From: Solobacterium sp.
GTDB lineage: Bacteria; Bacillota_I; Bacilli_A; Erysipelotrichales; Erysipelotrichaceae
Length of the DNA stretch: 42,012 nt
Assembly: GCA_017536885.1 (NCBI GenBank)
Contig: JAFWCM010000224.1
Location: 1-42,012, forward strand
Direction: 5' to 3'
Of this stretch, positions 24,784 through 31,549 are shown piece after piece. The position numbers and the translations under genes were made by a program. Every line of letters starts with the position of its first letter. The first letter of the stretch is position 1. A model generated the notes under the pieces. The model was given only the letters and a program-made list of their open reading frames with translations. It ran no database searches and was not told the DNA's origin.

Positions 24784-24880
24784 CCGGTCTGTCTTCTGAT
24801 GGATGTCACGGCGGCATGCAGGCCATGCATTCCTCCTGCGGCAGGCTGATCCATTGACCGCACCTGTGCTGAGAGACCGG
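24784..24880 (+). ncRNA. Structured convergent intergenic segment (candidate RNA element)
   Basis: Three nested inverted repeats occur here: CCGGTCT/AGACCGG (24784-24790/24874-24880), ATGGAT/ATCCAT (24799-24804/24849-24854) and GCAGG/CCTGC (24818-24822/24835-24839). The right arm of the outer pair is also the left arm of a plus-strand terminator at 24872-24908, so the two structures exclude each other. There is no clear promoter; the RNA could come from YfhO read-through. No known riboswitch or sRNA family was recognised. The strand is assigned from the terminator polarity and is tentative. Confidence 0.3.
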
Positions 24881-24908
24881 CTTACAATTCTGCCGTCTCT
24901 TTTTTATT
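24872..24908 (+). terminator. Second plus-strand terminator, overlapping the 3' end of the PTPS-related gene
   Basis: AGAGACCGGC (24872-24881) pairs with GCCGTCTCT (24892-24900), with one bulged base, and is followed by a six-T run and ATT. It lies 115 bp past the first YfhO terminator and antisense to the last codons of the minus-strand gene. Confidence 0.65.
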
Positions 24909-27176
24909 GTTCTTCTCTTTCCCGAATCTTTTTCGAATTCCTCCGGTCATAAGCCAGATGACAGAAAAGAGAGAGATGAGATCTGCGGCTTTGACAAACC
25001 AGGGTGTCACAAACTTCACAGTCAGCCTGCCCTGATGACCGGTCTCAAACAGAATCCTGATCTTGTTGTTGAACCCGGCTTCGGTCGGAAGGACGGTTCC
25101 GTTCTCATCAGTTACCCGGAAATACGGCAGATGGAAGCGCGGGACCTCGAGCCAGCTGTGACTGCCGGCGTCCGCATCCAGAGTGAGATTCACTCCGCTT
25201 TCACTCACCAGGGTGCCGGAGGCGTTTTCGCCCTGGATCTCATAATCGAGCAGACTCACACTCGTATCGGGCAGAGTATATTCCGAAGCTCCTATGGAAA
25301 AGCCCCAGCCGTCCGCACCGGAATAGGAATGCAGTTCCGGCTTGTCGATAATGTGCGTCTGGCCGGTATTGTCCATATAGCTGCTTACAAACACACAAAG
25401 CATGACAAAGCAGAGCAGGATTCCGGTATTCCAGGTATTCTCATTCCAAAGGTTCAGTTCCTCCATCCGCTCAAAGCAATGCCCCGCCAGGATCGAAAGC
25501 GTCGTGACAGCGGGAGCGAGAAACCGCCAGGGATACTGGATCGTCGTGAGAAGAAGCCCCAGCTTAGAGGAATCGGTAACCCAGTTCCACGGGAATAGAT
25601 TGGAGGAGACAAACAGCAGAATGAGGGAAACGGCAAATGTAACATTCAGCTCCCGGGAAGACTGTTTTTTCAGGATCAGATACCCGGCAGAGAGAACCGC
25701 AAGCATCTGCAGCAGGCCCGGGGAGAGCTGAAACCTTCCCGAAACATCACCGCTGGCATATCCGAAGAAATTCCTGAACACCGCGAAATAACCGCTGATA
25801 AAAGCCCCCAGCTGCTGGATATAGTGAGCGGTGCCGGCGGTAGTTGTGATTTCCACTCCGGAAGTGAAATAGTAATGAAGGAACGGAACCACAAAGGCAA
25901 GGCTCAGAGCCAGGCAGATGCCTGCGCTCTTCAGAATCGTCAGAAAGGTTTCCTTTCGGAATGTCTTTCGGAAATTCACCAGGGCAAACACAAAGAGGAT
26001 TTCCATGATGATCTCTGTGGAGAGAATATGCGTATAGATCAGCCCGGCCACGCCAAGTCCGATCCAGAGTGCGTTCTTTCCGTACTGTCTGTCACCGGGA
26101 TCCAGCACGTAGAGATTTCTCATTCCGAGATAGATCAGCGGGAAAAAGACAAATGCGGAATACTCGCCGACGGCAGCGCGAACATAGATATCTAAAAAGC
26201 GGTATCCGGATACCATGTAAGCAGATGAGACCAGGATGGCCGTTTTTTCTTTTTTGAAGATCTTTGAAGCGCAGAAATGAATCGATGCGGCGCTCAGAAG
26301 GCCCACGAAGAAGATATAGAGCTTATAGGAATTAATAACCGTAAAGCCGATGATGCGAAGCAGTGCCGGTACATACAGCAGAAGATCACCGTAGAAAATA
26401 CCGGCCGGGTATCCGTAGTCATCGTTGACGAAGGGATACATTCTGACGGGGAACTGGCCGGATCTGATTCCTTCCGCGATGCCTTCGATCCGGGCCAGAT
26501 GAAAATCCGAATCATGCCCCGGCGCCATGCCTTCAAGAAACAGCATGGCAGAGGTCAGTACGGCAAGGGTGATGACGGTGATGACTGCGGTCCTGTGCTC
26601 TCTGTAAAACCGGCTGAAGAGGACAAAGTTGAGAAACAGACAGGCGATCACCGCAATAAACAGCAGGATCTGAAGATTCTGCGTATTCTGCTCTACCCGG
26701 ACACTGTTCAGCCGGAAGGTTCCCCCGCCGTAATCGAAGAAACAGACTTCCAGATCACTGATATCCTGCTCCAGCCAGAAGTGATATTCCGCCTTCTTTT
26801 TGTTTATGCTCAGATGAAACGGATGGGAATGAAGATATCTTCCTCTTTTTTCGGAGCGAAGACCGCAGAACTGCACTTCCTCGGTGTCATACTGCAGGAC
26901 TAATGTATAGCTTCCTTTCTTCAGATCACCGATCATGCCCGAGACAAACACAGCATCCTCGTCATATTTTTCCGGTGCCTTATCCTGATTCCATTCCTCT
27001 CCCTGAATCAAAATGGAATTACCATCCGGACGCATGATATCGGACTGAAATTCGACGAAATTCATCCATATCTCCTTCCGGTTCAGCGCTTTGAAAAAAA
27101 GTGCGGCCAGAAGTGCAGAAAGAACGATCAGCTCCGCAATTAAAATCCGCTTCTTCAGTTTTCTGATATTTTCCAT
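24882..27176 (-). CDS. PTPS-related-type polytopic membrane protein (GT-C-like)
   Basis: 764 aa. TM1 (about 10-28) is followed by a 150-residue beta-rich outer domain, then about eleven membrane segments. After the second membrane helix comes EGMAPGHDSDFHLARIEGIAEGI, the H-D-x-x-FHLxRIEG signature of the family annotated as 6-pyruvoyl-tetrahydropterin synthase-related membrane protein, which has GT-C topology; the name is historical and no pterin chemistry is implied. Family-typical stretches follow: FPVRMYPFVNDDYGYPAGIFYGD and GEYSAFVFFPLIYLG. A C-terminal outer domain (SGADGWGFSIGASEYTLP, then VSESGVNLTL) and a last helix end the protein. The start has GGGGGAG 4 bases before the ATG. It probably transfers a sugar from a polyprenyl-phosphate donor on the outer face of the membrane. 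Confidence 0.75.
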   Translation of the reverse strand: MENIRKLKKRILIAELIVLSALLAALFFKALNRKEIWMNFVEFQSDIMRPDGNSILIQGEEWNQDKAPEKYDEDAVFVSGMIGDLKKGSYTLVLQYDTEEVQFCGLRSEKRGRYLHSHPFHLSINKKKAEYHFWLEQDISDLEVCFFDYGGGTFRLNSVRVEQNTQNLQILLFIAVIACLFLNFVLFSRFYREHRTAVITVITLAVLTSAMLFLEGMAPGHDSDFHLARIEGIAEGIRSGQFPVRMYPFVNDDYGYPAGIFYGDLLLYVPALLRIIGFTVINSYKLYIFFVGLLSAASIHFCASKIFKKEKTAILVSSAYMVSGYRFLDIYVRAAVGEYSAFVFFPLIYLGMRNLYVLDPGDRQYGKNALWIGLGVAGLIYTHILSTEIIMEILFVFALVNFRKTFRKETFLTILKSAGICLALSLAFVVPFLHYYFTSGVEITTTAGTAHYIQQLGAFISGYFAVFRNFFGYASGDVSGRFQLSPGLLQMLAVLSAGYLILKKQSSRELNVTFAVSLILLFVSSNLFPWNWVTDSSKLGLLLTTIQYPWRFLAPAVTTLSILAGHCFERMEELNLWNENTWNTGILLCFVMLCVFVSSYMDNTGQTHIIDKPELHSYSGADGWGFSIGASEYTLPDTSVSLLDYEIQGENASGTLVSESGVNLTLDADAGSHSWLEVPRFHLPYFRVTDENGTVLPTEAGFNNKIRILFETGHQGRLTVKFVTPWFVKAADLISLFSVIWLMTGGIRKRFGKEKNNKKETAEL

Positions 27177-27229
27177 AGACTCCCCCTCAAAATGTGAACA
27201 AAACAGCCAGGTATGAAAAACGTTCTTTA

Positions 27230-27257
27230 CCGGAATATCACAGAGGATACATTCCGG
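27230..27257 (-). terminator. Possible weak terminator after the lipid-kinase gene
   Basis: CCGGAAT/ATTCCGG stem with a 14-base loop, 11 bases past the stop at 27269. On the minus strand a T5 run appears only about 10 bases later (AAAGAACGTTTTTC), so it may be weak and allow read-through into the gene at 27176. Confidence 0.4.
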
Positions 27258-27268
27258 AAAAGAGGTTC

Positions 27269-28162
27269 TCAGCGAAGAATGGTGATTGCCCGGGGACAGA
27301 CCTGAAACCGAAACACCGTTCCCTCTTCCGCAAAGTCGCCGTCGGTGGTCCAGGCCGTGGGCTCATCGAAGGTGATCTCCGCATTGGAGATTTCGCGGTG
27401 GAGGATCTCCGGACAGCTGTCGATCTCCTGATTGGTTAAGGCGTTGAGAATCGAAGTCACTTCCATGAGATTATCCGGTGCCTTGACCAGAAGCAGATCG
27501 AATTTCCCGTTATCCGGCGTCACCTTGCCAGCCACCTGAAAGCCGCCGATCGTCGCCGCGTTGTAAACAGCGCCGAAGATATACTCGCCATCGGCGTGGA
27601 AGTGATCGGCTTTGATGTGAAGATGACGGCGGTAGCTGAGATTCTCGGCGAAATGGGAGAGGCCGTTGATCGTATACGCCGCATGTCCGAGCATGTTCTT
27701 GGTATTCTGATCGGTAGAGTAGCTGACGGCGGCGAAGGCACCGAAGGCAGCGACATAGTTGAAATACAGGCCGTTGAATTTCCCGATGTCATAGGAAAAG
27801 GGATGCCCGTGCGTGAGCACTTCGATCGCCGCTTCCGGTTCCGTGGGAATCGGAATGACGCGGGCAAAATCGTTTGTGGATCCCAATGGCAGATAGCCCA
27901 GCAGCGGCTTGTTCTTCATCCGCATCAGACTGTTGACCAGATGAAACAGGGTTCCGTCACCGCCGGCGCAGACCACAAGATCGATGTCCTCCCCATACTG
28001 TTCCAGCATCCGGCACGGGTCATAGTTCGTCCGGTCGGGAAGAATCGGCCAGACTTCGGTTCGGAAGCCGGCTGATGTCAGTTCTTCAATCACCTGGTAG
28101 GCATACTGCCGCACCCTGCCCGTCCCGGCAGAGCCGTTGAATATCAGAATTGCTTTTTTCAT
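27269..28162 (-). CDS. YegS/DagK-family lipid kinase
   Basis: A 297-aa protein from the ATG at 28162, which has ACGGAGG 6 bases upstream; the frame is open further upstream but has no site there. Motifs of the diacylglycerol-kinase catalytic domain: FNGSAGTGR (phosphate loop), VVCAGGDGTLFHLVN (GGDGT), GYLPLGSTNDFAR, and a C-terminal beta domain with TTDGDFAEEG. Such enzymes phosphorylate diacylglycerol or a related lipid alcohol on the inner membrane face; in Firmicutes DgkB recycles diacylglycerol released by lipoteichoic acid synthesis. In this setting it could phosphorylate diacylglycerol or polyprenol for the surface pathway, which is inference. It is divergent from the HlpA-like glycosyltransferase at 28276. 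Confidence 0.88.
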   Translation of the reverse strand: MKKAILIFNGSAGTGRVRQYAYQVIEELTSAGFRTEVWPILPDRTNYDPCRMLEQYGEDIDLVVCAGGDGTLFHLVNSLMRMKNKPLLGYLPLGSTNDFARVIPIPTEPEAAIEVLTHGHPFSYDIGKFNGLYFNYVAAFGAFAAVSYSTDQNTKNMLGHAAYTINGLSHFAENLSYRRHLHIKADHFHADGEYIFGAVYNAATIGGFQVAGKVTPDNGKFDLLLVKAPDNLMEVTSILNALTNQEIDSCPEILHREISNAEITFDEPTAWTTDGDFAEEGTVFRFQVCPRAITILR

Positions 28163-28222
28163 GGAGTGCCTCCGTCCATTACCATACCACTTTTCTGACT
28201 TCCTCAACCGCATATTTGGTTT

Positions 28223-28250
28223 TTGTATTTCGAAGAGAACGCGGTATGAT
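28223..28250 (+). promoter_or_regulatory. Promoter of the plus-strand HlpA-like glycosyltransferase
   Basis: TTGTAT (28223-28228) and TATGAT (28245-28250) with a 16-bp spacer; the -10 is preceded by CGG. A 25-base leader with AAAGGAG and a T7 spacer leads to the ATG at 28276. Confidence 0.5.
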
Positions 28251-28275
28251 GAGGGGGATCAAAGGAGTTTTTTTC

Positions 28276-29298
28276 ATGGAGAACTATCTGATTGATGTGC
28301 CGGTAATGGTATTCCTGTGGATTCGTCCCGAATTTCAGAGACGGCAGTTTGAGATCATAAAACAGGCAAAGCCGAGCACGCTGTTTGTCATTTCCGACGG
28401 CGGCAGAACCGAAGAGGAATGGAAGAATATCCGCATCAACCGGCAAATGTACGACACCGAAATCGACTGGAACTGCAGGGTATACAAATACTACAGCGAT
28501 GTGAATCTCGGCACCTACGGCATCATGATCAAACAGCATGAACTGATCTGGAGCCATGTCGACCGCTGCATCATCCTCGAGGATGATATTCTCCCCTCGC
28601 TTTCCTTCTTCCCCTTCTGCGCGGAGCTGCTGGAAAAGTACAAGGATGACGAGCGCATTTACATGATCTGCGGAATGAACCATGAGGGCATTTCGGAAGG
28701 CGTCTCTTCCGATTACTTCTTCTCGCGCTATGGCAGTATCTGGGGCATTGCGACATGGAAGCGCTCCTATCAGGAATATTATGATTTCCGTTATAAGGAC
28801 GATCCTTATACCCTGAAAGCCCTCGAGCGTCTGGCGGAACACAACATGCCGGGACATGAAAAACAGATCGCTTCGGTCGCAAAGCACGGCCGGTACGACG
28901 GCCATATTCCCGGCGATGAGTATTACATGAGCCTGGCGGTGTACAGCCAGAATCAGCTTCTGATCATCCCGAGGAAAAACATGATCACCAACATCGGCTG
29001 CGATCCCAACGCCGAGCACTCCACCAACATCGAAAATCTGCCGAAGGGAATCCGGCGGGTCTTCAACATGATCCGCTGGGAAACCTCCTTCCCGCTGAAA
29101 CATCCGGACTTCGTGTTTCCGGATCTGCGCTATGAACAGGTGCGCAACCGCATCATGGCGTTCGGCCATCCCGTGATCATGGCCTACCGCAATGCCGAGG
29201 CCGTATACCGGAATATAAAAAACGGCAACGGAGACTATGTCCGAAGCCGTCTGTCTAAACTGATCGGTCTGAAACAGGGAACGTTTCACGAGAAGTAA
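28276..29298 (+). CDS. HlpA-like glycosyltransferase (GT-A), copy 1
   Basis: 340 aa from the ATG at 28276, which has AAAGGAG 8 bases upstream; the longer open frame runs into the promoter. The fold begins with VPVMVFLWIRPEFQRRQFE, then LFVISDGGRTEEEW, a WNCRVYKYYSDVNLGTYG segment, ILEDDILPSLSFFPFC (acidic EDD at 102-104) and FFSRYGSIWGIATW. These match the family often annotated as hemolytic protein HlpA-like, in fact a GT2/GT13-like glycosyltransferase. It is closely related to the protein at 36985-38010 along its whole length (shared IRPE-QRRQ, SDGGR-EEEW, LEKYKDDERI, SKRGW-like and IFNM stretches), so the two arose by duplication. It stands alone on the plus strand and ends at a strong terminator. 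Confidence 0.82.
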   Translation: MENYLIDVPVMVFLWIRPEFQRRQFEIIKQAKPSTLFVISDGGRTEEEWKNIRINRQMYDTEIDWNCRVYKYYSDVNLGTYGIMIKQHELIWSHVDRCIILEDDILPSLSFFPFCAELLEKYKDDERIYMICGMNHEGISEGVSSDYFFSRYGSIWGIATWKRSYQEYYDFRYKDDPYTLKALERLAEHNMPGHEKQIASVAKHGRYDGHIPGDEYYMSLAVYSQNQLLIIPRKNMITNIGCDPNAEHSTNIENLPKGIRRVFNMIRWETSFPLKHPDFVFPDLRYEQVRNRIMAFGHPVIMAYRNAEAVYRNIKNGNGDYVRSRLSKLIGLKQGTFHEK

Positions 29299-29303
29299 GC
29301 CGG

Positions 29304-29337
29304 GGAATCCGTCAGTGAACGGGTTCCTTTTCTTTTT
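29304..29337 (+). terminator. Terminator of the HlpA-like copy 1 gene
   Basis: A 9-bp stem GGAATCCGT/ACGGGTTCC (one G-U pair, 6-base loop) followed by TTTTCTTTTT. It overlaps the last codons and stop of the convergent DUF2304 gene. Confidence 0.85.
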
Positions 29338-29848
29338 CCGGAAGAGGAAGCGGCGCAAAGGCTGCCTGCGGCTGTTCCCCTTCTTTTTCCGTTTTCTTCT
29401 CTGCCTGCGTTTCCCTGTGGGGGATCTTTCCGGCGGGAAGCGGGGCGGGAATTGCCGGCGGTTTCTCGCCGGTTTTCTTTTCGGCTGAAGACGCGGAAGC
29501 CGCGGTCTCTATCTGTTCGTAGTCACTGCGCAGGATGGCCGTATCCTGGGTCAGATTCTGAAGTTTGGTATTGAGCTGGGAGATCTTGATGTCCATCTGG
29601 AAAATCCGAAACAACAGCAAAGCGATGATCACGAGATAGACGAGGTTCGATGCCGAAGCGACGCCCAGGGTTCTTGAAAAGAAGAAGGCGATCTGGGGAA
29701 ACAGACCCAGGATCAGCACGATTGCCGCAAAGACAAACCAGTAGATACTGTCGGCGATCACCAGTTTCGAGCGGCGGATATTCACCATGAAAAAGATAAA
29801 GCCGATCACTGCCGCAATCACGAGTACGATTCGGATCGTATCTGACAT
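29312..29848 (-). CDS. DUF2304 small membrane protein
   Basis: 178 aa with three membrane helices (about 5-22, 31-52 and 65-85) in the DUF2304 pattern, including IRRSKLVIADSIYWFVFA, then a short coiled-coil-like stretch (QMDIKISQLNTKLQNLTQD) and a 70-residue Pro/Lys/Glu-rich tail that looks disordered and cytoplasmic. DUF2304 proteins usually sit next to DPM1-like polyprenyl-phosphate sugar transferases, and here the gene is 4 bp after one. GGAGG and GAGGAT precede the ATG. It probably supports or flips the polyprenyl-phosphate sugar for the GT-C proteins of this locus. The long tail exceeds the usual family size (about 110-130 aa) and may be species-specific. Confidence 0.8.
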   Translation of the reverse strand: MSDTIRIVLVIAAVIGFIFFMVNIRRSKLVIADSIYWFVFAAIVLILGLFPQIAFFFSRTLGVASASNLVYLVIIALLLFRIFQMDIKISQLNTKLQNLTQDTAILRSDYEQIETAASASSAEKKTGEKPPAIPAPLPAGKIPHRETQAEKKTEKEGEQPQAAFAPLPLPEKEKEPVH

Positions 29849-29852
29849 ATCC

Positions 29853-30551
29853 TCAATCCTCCAGTTCTATTTTCGGGCGGAAGGCACCGATCACCAGGAT
29901 GCTCGTACAGACATTCATCATATACTGCATGCTTCGCCATGCATTCAGATAGCTCTCCCCTTCCAGCCGCTCATCCATTTCCACCTGCACTTCCGTCACC
30001 TTCGCCCCGCAGCGGATCAGGTAGCTGATCGTGTCGGGCTCCGGCGGCAGATTGATCTCCTCGGCCATGAACCGGATGATCCGCCTTCCGTACATCCGCA
30101 TGCCGGACGTCGGATCGTGGATATTCTTGCCGGTTGTCAGCTTTGTGAACAGCTCGATCATGTTTCCGCCGAACATCCGCATGCTTTTCGGTTTCGGCTT
30201 GTCCACAAAGCGGCTGCCGATGACAATATCATACCCTTCTTCGATTTTCGCGGCCATGGCGGGAATGTATTCCGGCCGGTGCTGGCCGTCGCCGTCAAAC
30301 TGGATCACGGCATCATAGCCGTGTTTCCGGGCGTATTTCATACCGCACTGAAACGTACCGGAAAGACCGAGGTTGATCTTCTGGTCGATCATGTGATATC
30401 CGTGCTGACGGCAGATCCCTGCGGTGTTGTCGGTGCTTCCGTCATTGATGATGACATAGTCATAGTCCGGAAGCACTTCCCGCAGATGTTCGACAACGCG
30501 GACGATGCTTTTCTCTTCGTTGTATGCAGGTATGACAATCAGTGTTCTCAT
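29853..30551 (-). CDS. DPM1-like polyprenyl-phosphate glycosyltransferase (GT2)
   Basis: 232 aa. TLIVIPAYNEEKSI, VIINDGSTDNT, NLGLSGTFQCGMKYA and VIQFDGDGQHRPEYI (DGD at 86-88) are followed by IVIGSRFVDKPKPKS and HDPTSGMRMYGRR, the layout of dolichol/polyprenyl-phosphate mannosyltransferase-like enzymes. No C-terminal membrane helices are present, so the adjacent DUF2304 protein likely provides the membrane part. It would make a polyprenyl-phosphate sugar that YfhO, DUF6056 or PTPS-related proteins use outside the cell. No Shine-Dalgarno is visible before the ATG (AAACCCCT directly precedes it), and a -10 box (TATGAT) is 25 bases upstream, so its leader would be short. Confidence 0.88.
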   Translation of the reverse strand: MRTLIVIPAYNEEKSIVRVVEHLREVLPDYDYVIINDGSTDNTAGICRQHGYHMIDQKINLGLSGTFQCGMKYARKHGYDAVIQFDGDGQHRPEYIPAMAAKIEEGYDIVIGSRFVDKPKPKSMRMFGGNMIELFTKLTTGKNIHDPTSGMRMYGRRIIRFMAEEINLPPEPDTISYLIRCGAKVTEVQVEMDERLEGESYLNAWRSMQYMMNVCTSILVIGAFRPKIELED

Positions 30552-30576
30552 AGGGGTTTGATCTTCTATTTATGGT

Positions 30577-30582
30577 ATCATA
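30577..30582 (-). promoter_or_regulatory. -10 box upstream of the DPM1-like gene
   Basis: TATGAT on the minus strand, preceded by CGG and lying within a short palindrome GGTATGATACC, in the 43-bp gap after the GT2 gene. It suggests a promoter of its own for the DPM1-DUF2304 pair. There is no clear -35. Confidence 0.4.
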
Positions 30583-30594
30583 CCGGACCGGATC

Positions 30595-31545
30595 TCAGCG
30601 GTTCGGTTTGAAGCGGAGGTTGTACAGGATGCCGTAAACCCAGTACAGATGATGGGTTGTCAAAGCAAACAGCAATTTGTCAAATGACGATTCGGGTACG
30701 AAGTACTTCTTTCTTCCGAGCAGATCCCGGATCACGGGATCGCTGATGTGCTTTTCGGGGTGATTGGCAAGCACGGCCATATCCGCCTTGATCATCAGGT
30801 TCTCGGCGCCGTTTCGAAATTCCGGAAAGCGTTCCCGGACCACGGCATATTCCCCTCTTGCCAGGCGCAGGATATCTTCCGCCTTTTTGCCGGAGAAGCC
30901 GGAGCGGGAGAAGGAATCCTCCGCGATCGTATAGCGGTAGACCACCTGGTCGATCAGCTGACAGCGCGGTTTCTTTACGGCAAGATCGAACATGAAGTGA
31001 TTGTCCTCATGCACGGAGGCGGTTTCATCAAAGCGGGTTGATCCGACAAACTCCCTGCGGAACATCGCCGCCCAGACATGATGGGTTGTGATATAGTCCA
31101 GAAGACACATCTCCAGCATCCCGGTGCCGCTCACAAACCGGTGATCCGGTTCATCTGCGGTATCGATCACCTGTCCGTTTTTCACGGTCTCATGGCGCCC
31201 CGAACAGAGATCCGCCTCATTCTCTTCCATGCCTCTGACAAGCCGGAAAACCGCTTCCGGGTTCAGCGCATCATCGGCATCCAGAAACATGAGATACGTG
31301 CCCTTTGCCTCTTCGATCCCTCTGTTTCTTGCGGCGGAGATCCCGCTGTTTTTCTGGGAGAAAAGACGCACGTTTCCCTTTGCCTCATAATCGGAAAGTA
31401 TCTTCCGGGAGTCATCCTCAGAGCCGTCATCGACGCAGAGGATCTCCAGAGGTTCATAGGTCTGTGCCAGCACGGAGTCAATACAGGAACTGAGGTACTC
31501 CTGTTTGTTGTATACGGGAATGATCACCGACACCAGTTCGTTCAT
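30595..31545 (-). CDS. Family 2 glycosyltransferase
   Basis: 316 aa with SVIIPVYNKQEYL (6-18), LCVDDGSEDDS, ISAARNRGIEEAKGTYLMFLD and the DADD motif at 89-92, then HHVWAAMFRREFV and FMFDLAVKKPRCQL, as in capsule-type GT2 enzymes. It is soluble and has no membrane helix. GGAGGAAA lies 11 bases before the ATG, and the gap from the 739-aa membrane protein gene is 4 bp, so the two are in one operon with the epimerase. It adds a sugar to the growing lipid-linked unit; donor unknown. Confidence 0.87.
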   Translation of the reverse strand: MNELVSVIIPVYNKQEYLSSCIDSVLAQTYEPLEILCVDDGSEDDSRKILSDYEAKGNVRLFSQKNSGISAARNRGIEEAKGTYLMFLDADDALNPEAVFRLVRGMEENEADLCSGRHETVKNGQVIDTADEPDHRFVSGTGMLEMCLLDYITTHHVWAAMFRREFVGSTRFDETASVHEDNHFMFDLAVKKPRCQLIDQVVYRYTIAEDSFSRSGFSGKKAEDILRLARGEYAVVRERFPEFRNGAENLMIKADMAVLANHPEKHISDPVIRDLLGRKKYFVPESSFDKLLFALTTHHLYWVYGILYNLRFKPNR

Positions 31546-31549
31546 GCCG

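Noticed and set aside
24861-24881. TPP riboswitch suggested by CTGAGA at 24868-24873
   Set aside because: The other conserved TPP elements (ACCTGATCTGG-like and GGGA segments) are absent in the right order, and no thiamine gene follows.
28204-29358. 384-codon minus-strand frame opposite the HlpA-like gene
   Set aside because: It has no initiation signal and crosses a strong terminator and a divergent promoter; the plus strand has the recognisable glycosyltransferase.
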